A stretch of 43,783 bases of DNA from CAZTKP01 sp964614215 (GTDB lineage Bacteria > UBP6 > UBA1177): positions 1-43,783 of the forward strand of contig CAZTKP010000004.1 of assembly GCA_964614215.1 (NCBI GenBank). The letters are read 5' to 3'. Shown in pieces: positions 23,939-33,483 of the stretch (positions are counted from its first letter, which is position 1; each line of letters starts with the position of its first letter). Made by a program: the position numbers and the translations under genes. Under the pieces are notes generated by a model. The model did no database searches, had not been told where the DNA came from, and worked only from the letters and a program-made list of their open reading frames with translations.

Positions 23939-26134
23939 CTATGGACATGTCAGAGTAATCTTTACTTCACCGTTACCGCTTCTCACGTTATTTGATGTGG
24001 AGGTGTTCGTGTTCCCGGCAGCATTTACATAGCCTGAACCACCGGCTCCGCTTCCACCTGTAAAGTTTCCGGCGTTAACACCGTTACTTCCCGTAGTTCC
24101 GCCTCCGGCACCACCACCTGCAGCAGTGTTAGGATCCGCCTGGCCGTTCGTTATTGCAGGAGCTCCGTTACCACCTAGACCTAAAGCTCCCGGCAATCCG
24201 GATTCAGCTCCCAGCTGACCGCCACCGCCACCGTAACCTCCGGCTGTCTGACTTCCCCCTGTTGCAACAGAAGCAGGCTGATAAGCACCACCGCCGCCAC
24301 CGCCGTAGTAGCCTCCACCGCCACCGCCACCGGCTCCGGGTCCGCAACCCTTAATTCTGTTCCCTCCTGCTCCGCCACCGCCACCGGCAACTATTATTCT
24401 ATCACTAAGGTTAGTTCCATTTTTCCTGATGTCACTTGCTCCGCCACCTGCTCCGCCCTGAGCCGTGGTGCAGCTCGTAGTTCCGCCTGCTCCACCGCCA
24501 TTCCAGCATGCAACTGTTCCGGAACCGCCACCTTCTCCGACATAGATATTAAGTGTATCACCAACTATCATAGGTATTGTGGCTTTGGAATATCCGCCAA
24601 GACCTCCGGCTACATTTCCGGCCTGATTACTTCTACCCTGTCCACCCCAGACCTCAATTGTATAAGTTCCCTGAAGCTCAACATCAAACGTCTGAACAGC
24701 TCCTGTGTATGTAAAAGTCCATGTACCCGGAATACAATCCCAGCCCGAACAGTCAATTTTACATTTTCCTGCCTCGCCATTGTAGATACCGTCATCACAG
24801 GTCTCACCGTTACTGATAAAACCGTCTCCACAGTGAGCGTTGATCTCACATTCAGTATTGCATTCAGCTGCTCCGTAAGAAACAGCAACATTTGAGGGTC
24901 CGTTGTCACAGACCTCTCCCATTGCCTCTCTTATGGACTCTTCGCTGAGAACTTTTGCAACCACCCTAACTTCATCCACAGAGCCGTTAAAGTTCCCATA
25001 GCTTCCGGTACCAACCGATGTAGGTGCACTTACTGTGGCTCTTGCAGATGTCAGACCAGTTTTAACTAAATTTCCATTAAGATAGATCGACGGCTGCCTG
25101 TTATCGTAAACCACCGCAATATGATTCCAGTCAGTGCCCATACCCCCTTTATAAACTGCAAGTGCAGGCATATAAGCGTCACCATGTTCATAAACTGAAA
25201 TTCCGTTCGTTCCGACAGAAACACCTGCTCCGCCAGAATCACCACCTCCATGATTTGCACCGAAAAGATAACGCTGTCCCTTAACTCCCAGTGTCCCCGT
25301 ATTGCTCTCAAGATCTATTTCATGTTCATCAACAGCTTTAACCCATGCCATCATTGTAAAGTTATCAGTCGGCACCGTATCATAAGTCCAGTAAACTCTA
25401 CCGTTATTATCGCAAACCCAGTCTTCACTGTCATAGGCACAAGTTCCTGTAAAGCTCAGCGCATTCCCGAACTTCCCTGGAACTCTGGTGGCATTCTCGA
25501 TCGTTACACCCAATGTATTTGGTGAACTGTCTACCGCCTCGGTCAAAGAATCGCCGTCAAGTCGGAGGATCACAGCATCTTCAGCAAAAACTGCCTGTCT
25601 GTAATCTATCGTGCTGTCTCCGCAGTAGGGATTCCACTGACAGTCAGTGTTGCACACCTGCGTGTCAGAATATCCGGGGGCAACATTTACATCGGCACTG
25701 TCACAATCCTCGCCATCCTCAGCGACATGATTTCCGCAGACAGGAGCATCATCAACATCTGAATCATCGTCCTGGTCGGACTGCTCCGACTGGTCCAGAT
25801 CATCAAGCTCTTCGTCGGACATGTCGGACTGTTCAGACTCATCTGACAAATCGGAGTTGTCCAAGTCGTCACCACTATTTCCACTATCTCCCGAATTACC
25901 ACTGTCCCCTGTATTTCCAGTATTCCCACTATCTCCTGTATCTCCACTGTCCCCGGTATTTCCTGTATTTCCAGTGTTTCCGGTATCACCAGCTTCTCCC
26001 GGCACACATTCTCCACCTTTGCAGATCTCACCCTCTTCACAGTCCAGTGCAGTAATACATGAATTATCAACTACTTCGGATGTACATGAAGAAAAAAAGA
26101 GTGCCAGACAAAAAATAACAAGCGGTTTATTCAT
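23939..26134 (-). CDS. lipoprotein with LamG-like and glycine-rich (ALK-type) domains, copy 1
   Basis: About 731 aa. Start at 26134 (MNKPLVIFCLALFFSSC, lipobox FSSC); other in-frame ATGs at 26140 and 26155 are possible. Its ATGAATAA overlaps the upstream gene's stop. Order: Cys module CITALDCEEGEICKGGEC; GNTGDSGDTG repeat linker; Ser/Asp linker; CGN..GEDCD repeat; a LamG-like jelly roll (FTMMAWVKAVDEHE, WNHIAVVYDNRQPSIYLNG, GSVDEVRVV); another CGDGFISNGETCDDG repeat; then a ~250-aa glycine-rich domain (GTYTIEVWGGQG, LNIYVGEGGG, SDRIIVAGGGGGAGG). That last domain is the PF12810-like fold with polyglycine helices known from ALK/LTK and some bacterial surface proteins. It ends GEVKITLTCP. Probable surface adhesin. 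Confidence 0.85.
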   Translation of the reverse strand: MNKPLVIFCLALFFSSCTSEVVDNSCITALDCEEGEICKGGECVPGEAGDTGNTGNTGNTGDSGDTGDSGNTGNTGDSGNSGDSGNSGDDLDNSDLSDESEQSDMSDEELDDLDQSEQSDQDDDSDVDDAPVCGNHVAEDGEDCDSADVNVAPGYSDTQVCNTDCQWNPYCGDSTIDYRQAVFAEDAVILRLDGDSLTEAVDSSPNTLGVTIENATRVPGKFGNALSFTGTCAYDSEDWVCDNNGRVYWTYDTVPTDNFTMMAWVKAVDEHEIDLESNTGTLGVKGQRYLFGANHGGGDSGGAGVSVGTNGISVYEHGDAYMPALAVYKGGMGTDWNHIAVVYDNRQPSIYLNGNLVKTGLTSARATVSAPTSVGTGSYGNFNGSVDEVRVVAKVLSEESIREAMGEVCDNGPSNVAVSYGAAECNTECEINAHCGDGFISNGETCDDGIYNGEAGKCKIDCSGWDCIPGTWTFTYTGAVQTFDVELQGTYTIEVWGGQGRSNQAGNVAGGLGGYSKATIPMIVGDTLNIYVGEGGGSGTVACWNGGGAGGTTSCTTAQGGAGGGASDIRKNGTNLSDRIIVAGGGGGAGGNRIKGCGPGAGGGGGGGYYGGGGGGAYQPASVATGGSQTAGGYGGGGGQLGAESGLPGALGLGGNGAPAITNGQADPNTAAGGGAGGGTTGSNGVNAGNFTGGSGAGGSGYVNAAGNTNTSTSNNVRSGNGEVKITLTCP

Positions 26135-27873
26135 GTTCATAAGCCCCCATATCAACTATTCCCTGAATTCTTGCATTCCCTTTGATGTCTTGTGTTACAT
26201 CTACAGGGACTTCTGCACTGTCCCCGGCATTTACACACGGGGAAAGACCGTCTATATCAAGAGGATTGTCACCTGTTCCTACAAAAAGCGGATCTTCATC
26301 AATGTTTCCACCATCATCTGTACCGCAATCCTCAACCCAGCATGGGTCTGAACCTGATCCACAGTCACTTCCGCTTCCGCCGCAGCCCTCGACATTGCTG
26401 TAACCAATGACGGGTGTACTTTTTGGAAGACTGTAAGTTCCTTCCGGAACGTTGAAAAGACTGCCGCCCGGATTATCATAAATGATCGTATTGACAATAT
26501 CAGGATTACTTCCGCCATTGGCGATAGCTCCAGACCCTGAACTGTTGCTTACCGAGCAGTTGATAACTGAAGCCGCTGCTGTCAGATTAAAGATAGCACC
26601 GCCTGCCACACCTGAATTCGTGTCGAAAACTGAATTTATAACAACTAAACTACTGCCTTCATCATTGTAGACAGCTCCTCCAAGTCCCTGCGGAAGAGAA
26701 GCCCCGACGGCTTCATTATTTACAAAATAGCAGCCCTGAACAAGCACATTATCAGCTTCGTGGCTAACTAGTGCACCGCCATTGACCGCATTGTTTCCAT
26801 TAAAATAGCAGTTTGTGACTTCCATAGGCTCTGTTCCTTTCAAATGCACTCCTCCTGCGTTATTGTCTGAAGTGTTATCATTAAAAGTACAGTTATCTAT
26901 CGTTATCCCGGAATCATCTACTCCGACAGCTCCTCCTCTGGCAGTTGCACTATTACCTGTAAAAGTGGAATCTTTTATTACAGGCGCTCCCTGATAATTA
27001 TGAATTGCTCCCCCATCCTGAGCTGAATTATCGATAAAAGTGCAGTTCTCGATCGTAGGACTTGCACCTTCGTGGTTGTATATCGCACCACCCTTATCAA
27101 GAGCAGAATTGTTCTTAAATGTGCAGTTCCTGACAATGGGTGTGATATGAGTAGCACCGAATTCAGAACGCTTATTAAATCTTATGCCTGCACCGTCACT
27201 AAAAGGCCATTCTGCGCTGTCGGCATTGCCGTCAGATATTGTAAAACCGTCAAGGATCGCCGAGTTGTCTTTTCGCTCCCATCCGTCATGGTAGAAAACA
27301 TGGTAGGCATTTTCCGATCTTCCCGCAGTATCATCGTCTTCGTTAAAATCTCCGCTGAGAATGGTCTCGTTATTTTCCCAGTCCCTCTCGGAGATATCAG
27401 TCTCGTTACCTATGAAACCTCCGTATATTCCGACTCCGTTCACAAGCTCAAAATGATATTTTCTCTGAGGAGTGGTCACAGTACATTCCTCATACATATT
27501 CGGACAGTCAGTGGGATGATAAATGCCTGCAGCAACCCAGATATCCTTGCCTTCAGTCGCTGAACATATCGCCACGCTCAGATCTGTGAAAGCATCTTCC
27601 CAACTTGTCCCGTCGTTAAGTCCTGCCGCATCATGTTTAACGTAAATAACATTTTCCGGCAGGATTATATCGTCGTCATTTATATCTTCATCGACAACAT
27701 CTTCATCGGGATCATTGTCAGACAGGTCAGAGTCGTCNNNNNNNNNNNNNNNNNNNNNNNNNNNNNNNNNNNNNNNNNNNNNNNNNNNNNNNNNNNNNNN
27801 NNNNNNNNNNNNNNNNNNNNNNNNNNNNNNNNNNNNNGGCAGTAAAAAAGATCACAAACAAGGTGATTTTCAT
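26127..27873 (-). CDS. parallel beta-helix lipoprotein (contains assembly gap)
   Basis: The gene starts at 27873 (MKITLFVIFFTA, AGGAG six bases upstream), enters the 100-N gap, and resumes with a Ser/Asp linker (DDSDLSDNDPDEDVVDED) at 27737. It then runs IYVKHDAAGLNDGTSWEDAF, a choice-of-anchor/polymorphic-membrane-protein-like beta-helix start, into ~300 residues of repeats such as VRNCTFKNNSALDKGGAIYN, IENCTFIDNSAQDGGAI and ITIDNCTFNDNTS. The N-N-x-A-x-x-G-G-A-I coils resemble chlamydial Pmp-type repeats. It ends with DPLFVG..SPCVNAGDS and DMGAYEHE, the usual end of this family. The frame given across the gap is not a multiple of three, so the gap size is wrong. Surface adhesin likely. Confidence 0.82.
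27738..27837. other. assembly gap (100 N)
   Basis: Exactly 100 N between the signal peptide and the Ser/Asp linker of the beta-helix lipoprotein. Placeholder length: total gene length with it is not divisible by three. Confidence 0.98.
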
Positions 27874-27891
27874 TGATTTCTCCTAATTTGA

Positions 27892-29471
27892 TCAGTCATC
27901 CCAGGAATAAACATGTCCGCTATATGTCGCATCATCAGCTGTGTTTAAAGTACTGCAGTTTTCCACTGTAACATTGTTTAATGTCGGGTAATCCTTATCT
28001 GAAGCGTAGTTTGCCATTGCCGCTCCACGCGCATACATCCACTGAGGGCCCGGAATAAAAACACTGTTTGTCGGCCAGCATCCATCATAATCCTCGCAGT
28101 AATAAATACCTGAAAGCATCCCCTCACCGTCATATCTGAGCCAGTATGTGGTCCATTCAGGATAAGCTCTTCCTCCCGTGATAGTAACTCCGTCAAGAAC
28201 TGCAGAACTGTTCACACCGTTTCCATTGTGTCTGAAAACATTGTAGGATTTCTGGGTGTCAGCCCCAGTGTGATCTCCGCTCAAATAGGCTACATAAGAG
28301 GCCGTATGCCCAACGTCTCCCGGAAGTTTTCGCTGAGAAAGATCTGTTTCATTTCCAAGAAAACCACCGTAGACCGTTGTATTGTTGACAAGTGAAAAAT
28401 GTTTATGTCTGTTTCCGAAAGGCTGAGGAGGTGACTTTCCTGCTATTGTTGCAAAATAGGCCGCTCCGTTTCCGTCACTTCCTGTTCTCACCTCGAACCA
28501 TATCTGCTCAGGCCATGTTCCATTTGATGTGTAGGTCATCGCAACAGACTGACCGGATTCAACAGTGAAATTATACCACGGGGACTGAGTACCGCTTGCA
28601 AGTGTAAGACCGCTGTGCACGACCGTTCCACCGATAGTAACCTTGAGTGCGGCTCCGTACCAGCCATTTGTTCCGCGAAGTCTTATGCAGTAGTTACCTG
28701 CGGCAAAAGAAGGTTTGTAAGTTCCACCGGCAACCCAGATCTCAGCCTGCGTGGCTGCTCCGTCTCCGATAGATTTCTCAGCATCATCAAGAGCTCTCTG
28801 CAGATCAGTGTAGGCATCCACCCATGTTGTTCCGTTGTTAGCTCCTGCGGCTACTGCGTTGACGTATATCCTCTTTCCTTCATCAAGCCCGCTGCAGTCT
28901 AAAAGACAGGCCGCGTTATCTCCCGGGTCACATTCCTCATCAGTTATCCCTGTGATCTTTTCACAGTTATCGTATCCTGTACAGTCAGCTCTCTGCACCA
29001 CTCCGTCACCGCAGTAGATATTCTGTCCCGCCGCCTCCTTGCATTCGATCGTACAGACAGTACATGGATCTGTCTCACCGTAAGCACAGTATGGATTTCC
29101 GTTCTGCTCATAACCGTTATCACAATCCTCTCCCGTCTCAACAGCTTCATTTCCACAGACAGGCTCAACAACATCTGCATCTGCATCGTCAGACTCGTCG
29201 GACTGCTCAGAGTCATCTGACATCTCGGACTCGTCTGACTGGTCGGAGTCGTCAGAATCTGTGTCCGTTAAGTCCTTATCGTCCACTGTGTCTTTATCTT
29301 CCCCTGTGTTTCCACTGTTTCCTGTGTCACCACTNNNNNNNNNNNNNNNNNNNNNNNNNNNNNNNNNNNNNNNNNNNNNNNNNNNNNNNNNNNNNNNNNN
29401 NNNNNNNNNNNNNNNNNNNNNNNNNNNNNNNNNNCAATTAAGGATATTGCTAAGATCATTAAAATTTTCAT
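27892..29471 (-). CDS. short beta-helix lipoprotein with inserted domain (contains assembly gap)
   Basis: Starts at 29471 (MKILMILAISLI, GAGG upstream), enters the gap, and resumes with GDTGNSGNTG, then a Ser/Asp linker and two Cys-rich repeats (CGNEAVETGEDCDNG; CGDGVVQRADC). The helix start RIYVNAVAAGANNGTTWVDA parallels the downstream paralogue. Between GGTYKPSFA and HKHFSLVNNTTVYGGF it has about 85 extra residues (YCIRLRGTNGWYGAALKVTI ... SNGTWPEQIWFEV). These look like a separate beta-sandwich of the 'DGWNGA' type known from secreted proteins. The helix then stops after about one coil (LNNVTVENCSTLN), far shorter than the neighbour, 18 bases before the next gene's start. Confidence 0.75.
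29335..29434. other. assembly gap (100 N)
   Basis: Exactly 100 N in the GNTGDSG-type linker of the gene at 27892-29471. Both flanks encode the same protein, but the total length is not a multiple of three, so the true gap length differs. Confidence 0.98.
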
Positions 29472-29567
29472 ATAAGACCTCAATACTGTATTATTTTAAT
29501 ATCAACACTTTAAAGATTTTACTATTATTAGAGAATTGGTCAAGTCCTTAAAGGCCAATGACTGGAA

Positions 29568-31634
29568 TTACGGGCAGGTTAAAGTTATCTTTACCTCACC
29601 GTTTCCATCTTTAACACCACTTTGCATAGAACCATTCATTACTCCGCCGATATAGCCTGAACCGCCACCTGCTGAAAGCCCTGCTCCGCCTCCGTAGTAT
29701 CCACCGCCGCCGCCGGCAACAGTATTTGATGAACTTGTCGGAACACCTCCACCGAGACCAAGAGCCCCGTTCCAATCGCTGTATCCGGCCCCCCCTGCGA
29801 TCTGAGTTCCACCTTCACCGGGCAAACCTCCCTGTCCTGCATTTCCATTTTCTCCTCCTCCGGCTCCACCAAGATAGGCAGAACCTGAAGAACCGCCGCC
29901 ACCCCCCGCAACAATTATTCTGTCAGCAAGTTCGGTTCCTCCTAATCTCACATCACTGGCTCCGCCGCCTGCACCTCTGAAGTTGTCAGTTGCATTACCA
30001 TGGCCAGCTCCTCCACCATTGTAGGCACCTACGTAATCCCCTGTCGAGTAAACATTTCCCTGACCTACATAAATATTGAGCACATCACCTTTTTCCAGTT
30101 CAATATCTCCCTTTGCATACCCTCCGAGACCTCCCTGGCCTACTCCGCTTGCACTTCCTGCTCCACCCTGAGCTCCCCAAACTTCGATCGTGTATGTTCC
30201 GGGATATTCCACCGTAAAGGTCTGGGCACCTCCAGTGTAGGTAAAAGCCCAATTCCCGGGATTACACTCAAACCCCGAGCAGTCAGTCAGACAGCCACCG
30301 GCTTTTCCATTATCCGCACCTTTATCACAGATTTCTCCCGCATCAAGAATCCCGTCTCCGCAGTGGGAGTTGAGCATGCAGTCGGTATTACATTCCGCAA
30401 GACCGTATTCAACACTTTTGTTTTCAGTAGCTTCATCACAGATCTCACCCATCGCAAGACGGATATGATCTTCCGAAAGGGCTCTGCCGACAATTCTGAC
30501 CTCATCAACTGTACCTCTGAAGTTTCCATAATCTCCAGAACCCACAGCTTCCGGAGGATAGATAGCATTCTTTGTCGATATTGAACCCGTCTTGGCAAGT
30601 CTGCCGTTAATGTAGATAAAAGGTCTTTTCTGAAGATAAGTTACAGCTATATGATTCCATTCCGTACCAAGCCCTGTCTCGTAGACAAGAACTGCCGGCA
30701 TATAGCCTGTTCCATGTTCGTAAACAGAGATCCCGTTAGTTCCTACAGAAACCCCCGCTCCTGCATCATCACCCATATTAGTGGCAGGGAAAAGAAATCT
30801 CTGCCCTCTCGTTCCATCCGTGCCTTCAGTCGAAACCTCGTCGACCTCATGTTCGTCAACAGCCTTAACCCAGGCCATCATCGTAAAATTATCAGTAACT
30901 TCCGGATCAAAGCTCCAGAAAACCCTCTGATTATCGTCACATATCCAGTAATCTTCGGTATTGTAAACACAGGTTCCTGTAAATTTCAGGCCCTTGCCGT
31001 ACATTCCGTCCTCAACTCTCTCTCCGCCTTCAAGAGTTCTGTTGATAGCTTTGGAGGAATCTTCTATCACCTGGGTATTGGAATCACCTTCAAACCTCAG
31101 CAGCACCTCATCCTCATCAAAAGAAGTGGACTTACTGTCAATCACACCGTCACCGCAGTATGAATTCCATTCACAGTCAGTATTGCATGTTTTCAGATCT
31201 GTATATCCCGGCTCAACATTTTCCTCACCATTATCACAATCCTCTCCAAGCCCCACCGTACCGTTTCCGCAGTTAGGATCGTCGGAGTCGTCTGACTGTT
31301 CAGACTTGTCGGACTGGGATTCGTCGGACATGTCGGACTGTTCAGACTCGTCTGACATGTCGGAGTCGCCCGAGTCGTCCCCACTATCCCCGCTATCCCC
31401 GCTATCCCCGGTATTCCCGCTATCTCCTGTATTCCCGCTATCTCCAGTATTTCCTGTGTCACCAGTATTTCCTGTGTCACCGCTATCACCGAACGGTTCA
31501 TCGACGCAGAGTCCGTTCTGACAGATCTGGCCCATGGCGCAGTCAAGTGCCGTGATACATTCAGGCTCATCAACTATCGCAGTGCATGAACTAATGAGTA
31601 AAATACTTAGAAAAAAGAGGTGATGTTTTTTCAT
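29568..31634 (-). CDS. lipoprotein with LamG-like and glycine-rich (ALK-type) domains, copy 2
   Basis: 688 aa. Lipobox LISSC with Cys17; GGAG five bases before the ATG. Paralogue of 23939-26134 with the same module order: CITALDCAMGQICQNGLC, GNTGDSG repeats, Ser/Asp linker, CGNGTVGLGEDCDNG, LamG-like domain (FTMMAWVKAVDEHE; WNHIAVTYLQKRPFIYING), CGDGILDAGEICDKG, and the glycine-rich domain (GTYTIEVWGAQG; LNIYVGQGN; SDVRLGGTELADRIIVAGG), ending GEVKITLTCP. The glycine-rich region is about 40 aa shorter than in copy 1. First gene of a likely minus-strand surface-protein operon 31634 to 23137. Confidence 0.87.
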   Translation of the reverse strand: MKKHHLFFLSILLISSCTAIVDEPECITALDCAMGQICQNGLCVDEPFGDSGDTGNTGDTGNTGDSGNTGDSGNTGDSGDSGDSGDDSGDSDMSDESEQSDMSDESQSDKSEQSDDSDDPNCGNGTVGLGEDCDNGEENVEPGYTDLKTCNTDCEWNSYCGDGVIDSKSTSFDEDEVLLRFEGDSNTQVIEDSSKAINRTLEGGERVEDGMYGKGLKFTGTCVYNTEDYWICDDNQRVFWSFDPEVTDNFTMMAWVKAVDEHEVDEVSTEGTDGTRGQRFLFPATNMGDDAGAGVSVGTNGISVYEHGTGYMPAVLVYETGLGTEWNHIAVTYLQKRPFIYINGRLAKTGSISTKNAIYPPEAVGSGDYGNFRGTVDEVRIVGRALSEDHIRLAMGEICDEATENKSVEYGLAECNTDCMLNSHCGDGILDAGEICDKGADNGKAGGCLTDCSGFECNPGNWAFTYTGGAQTFTVEYPGTYTIEVWGAQGGAGSASGVGQGGLGGYAKGDIELEKGDVLNIYVGQGNVYSTGDYVGAYNGGGAGHGNATDNFRGAGGGASDVRLGGTELADRIIVAGGGGGSSGSAYLGGAGGGENGNAGQGGLPGEGGTQIAGGAGYSDWNGALGLGGGVPTSSSNTVAGGGGGYYGGGAGLSAGGGSGYIGGVMNGSMQSGVKDGNGEVKITLTCP

Positions 31635-31760
31635 TACAACTCCATCCGTTGAAACATAGCCTAACTATTCTAACCTCTGAACAATATTAGGTCAAGATAG
31701 ATAGTCTTGATTTTGCAGTAGCAGTGAGTACTCTTTTCCAGAAGTTCGTTAGGAGAGACC

Positions 31761-32831
31761 ATGAAAAAAACAACTGTGGCCGTGGGACTGAGCGGCGGAG
31801 TCGACTCAGCTGTAACTGCTAATATTCTTTTAGAAAAAGGCTTTGACGTCAGAGGCATCACAATGTTCACCTGGGACGGAGCCATTGAAATCGAGGACCT
31901 TTCCAAAAAGGGCTGCTACGGCCCCAACAAGGAAAAGGATGTCGAAGATGCCGCAAAAATTGCCGGACAACTGGGTATTCCCTTTGAAGAAATAGATATG
32001 AGAAATGAATTCCGTGAACAGGTGATCTCCTATTTTAGAGACGAGTATCTTAACGGAAGAACTCCCAATCCGTGCATCATCTGCAACAGACAGCTAAAGT
32101 TCGGGTCCTTTCTTGAAAAAGCCTCAGAAAAGCTCAGTTTTGACTTCTTTGCGACTGGTCACTACGCAAGAATAGTTGAGGAAAACGGATCATATTTTAT
32201 GAAAAAAGCTCTGGACGCATCAAAAGATCAGACATACTTCCTTCAATCGCTGAAAAAAGAAAATCTTCACAAAATAATGTTTCCGCTCGGAGAGATGAAC
32301 AAGCAGGAAGTTCGTGAAAAGGCGCGTGAACTTGGACTTGAAGTTGCAGAAAGACCTGAAAGTCAGGATTTTATCACAGGCGGTGACTACTCGCTCCTAT
32401 TCTCAAAAGAAAACATTAAACCGGGCGATATTGTCAACGAGGAAGGAAAGGTTCTCGGACGGCACCGCGGTATAATTCACTATACCGTCGGACAGAGAAA
32501 AGGGCTCGGCATCAGCAACCCTGTTCCGCTTTACGTCCTTAAAGTAGATCCAAAGGAAAATCAGGTAGTTGTCACAGAAAAGGACAATCTGTTCTCAACG
32601 GAACTTACCGCAGGTTACTTCAATTCGTTCTTTGATGGGGATACCCCGCAGGAATTCAGAGCGCTCGCAAAGATCAGACAGAAACATAAAGAATCACCCG
32701 CAACAGTTAAAGTTATCGGCAATGGAAAAATTAAAGTCATCTTCGACGAACCTCAGCTATCCATCACTCCCGGACAGGCCGTCGCCCTCTATGATGAGGA
32801 CCTTTTAATCGGTGGCGGGATAATTCTGTGA
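31761..32831 (+). CDS. mnmA: tRNA-specific 2-thiouridylase MnmA
   Basis: 356 aa. PP-loop SGGVDSA at 11-17 binds ATP for adenylation of U34 in tRNA-Glu/Gln/Lys; sulfur is then transferred to make s2U34. TPNPCIICNRQLKFG at 101-115 gives C-x-x-C (Cys105, Cys108), and GHYARI and KDQTYFL follow as in the family. At the site where E. coli MnmA has its second essential cysteine (ESQDICF), this protein reads ESQDFITGG, so that cysteine is missing. Start follows AGGAG. Alone on its strand with its own leader (TTGATT and TACTCT, 16-base spacer, a weak promoter). Confidence 0.94.
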   Translation: MKKTTVAVGLSGGVDSAVTANILLEKGFDVRGITMFTWDGAIEIEDLSKKGCYGPNKEKDVEDAAKIAGQLGIPFEEIDMRNEFREQVISYFRDEYLNGRTPNPCIICNRQLKFGSFLEKASEKLSFDFFATGHYARIVEENGSYFMKKALDASKDQTYFLQSLKKENLHKIMFPLGEMNKQEVREKARELGLEVAERPESQDFITGGDYSLLFSKENIKPGDIVNEEGKVLGRHRGIIHYTVGQRKGLGISNPVPLYVLKVDPKENQVVVTEKDNLFSTELTAGYFNSFFDGDTPQEFRALAKIRQKHKESPATVKVIGNGKIKVIFDEPQLSITPGQAVALYDEDLLIGGGIIL

Positions 32832-32882
32832 AATCCCCTCAAAGAACCCAAGCCCTTCCTGACCTTTCCCTAAATCCCAAAT

Positions 32883-32934
32883 GTAGGGGCGGATCTGAGT
32901 ATCCGCCCGGGTTGATACATGGATCAACCCCTAC
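32883..32934. repeat. palindromic repeat family A, copy 2 (inverted)
   Basis: Reverse orientation of the 17160-17217 element: two perfect hairpins, GGGCGGAT-CTGAGT-ATCCGCCC-type and GGGTTGAT-ACATGG-ATCAACCC-type, bounded by GTAGGGG and CCCCTAC. It lacks the T-rich spacer of copy 1. Located just after mnmA. Confidence 0.8.
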
Positions 32935-32944
32935 GATTAAATTG

Positions 32945-33030
32945 AAGATGCTGAGGAAGAGGTCTGAACCGCCTGAAAGGTGGTGTTTGCTTAGCCCGCG
33001 GTTGGAGACGCAGTCGTAGGCCCGGGGTTT
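32945..33030. other. GC-rich degenerate intergenic segment
   Basis: Non-coding stretch containing CCGCCTGAAAGGTGG (a short CC-GCCT/AGG-TGG type hairpin), TAGCCCGCGGTTGGAGACGC and GGCCCGGGGTTTAG. Its base composition is richer in GC than the surroundings and its layout resembles other interspersed hairpin repeats of uncultured bacteria. Only one copy is seen here. Confidence 0.35.
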
Positions 33031-33055
33031 AGAAATTATCGGAGATGTCTGAACT

Positions 33056-33457
33056 TCAAATCCCTACAACACCGACTTCAACGTCATTTTTTCTGTCAGC
33101 GATGAGTTTTGTGAAGTGGTTATAGTTGGTCTGGATGTGTTTTACGATATCATCCACTTCGGTGAGATGAGAGACTACGGGGATGATTTGTGTTTCCCGG
33201 CTGATGCGGTCAAAGTTGGGACTTTTTCTGTTGGCGATGATGAGGTTCACGTCTTTTCCAAAGAGTGAGAGGACGGATCTTCTTTTCATTTTCGATCCAT
33301 GCTCACCTGTTTCATCAGCTTTTTTGTGGATGTTGTCAAATGTTGCTGTAACTTCTGAATTTTCCTGAGTTATTTCAAGAACCATAAAACTTTCTGCATC
33401 CCCGAAATGACTTTTACTGAGTGAGTTTTCCCCGTTTAATGCGATGACTACTTTCAT
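33056..33457 (-). CDS. NifX/NifB-type (DUF-NifB) cofactor-binding-fold protein
   Basis: 133 aa. Starts MKVVIALNGENSLSKSHFGD and has ESFMVLEI, matching the dinitrogenase iron-molybdenum cofactor biosynthesis fold (PF02579), but more divergent than the other three copies in this cluster. The central region (KKADETGEHGSKMKRRSVL) is charged. Last gene of the ORP-like cluster, 26 bases after the thioesterase gene. Function inferred from family only: such proteins bind metal-sulfur clusters. Confidence 0.75.
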   Translation of the reverse strand: MKVVIALNGENSLSKSHFGDAESFMVLEITQENSEVTATFDNIHKKADETGEHGSKMKRRSVLSLFGKDVNLIIANRKSPNFDRISRETQIIPVVSHLTEVDDIVKHIQTNYNHFTKLIADRKNDVEVGVVGI

Positions 33458-33483
33458 TTTTCACCTGTTTAAAGATTAAATTT

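Noticed and set aside
24154..24390. Pro/His-rich and Val/Ala-rich frames within the glycine-rich domain gene
   Set aside because: Shadow frames of the GGN-rich codons on the minus strand.
31690..31712. Inverted repeat TCAAGA-TAGATAG-TCTTGA upstream of mnmA
   Set aside because: Short stem; could be an operator or chance. No regulator links to it.
32828..33019. 63-aa frame after mnmA
   Set aside because: Covers the palindromic repeat and GC-rich segment; no ribosome binding site or similarity.
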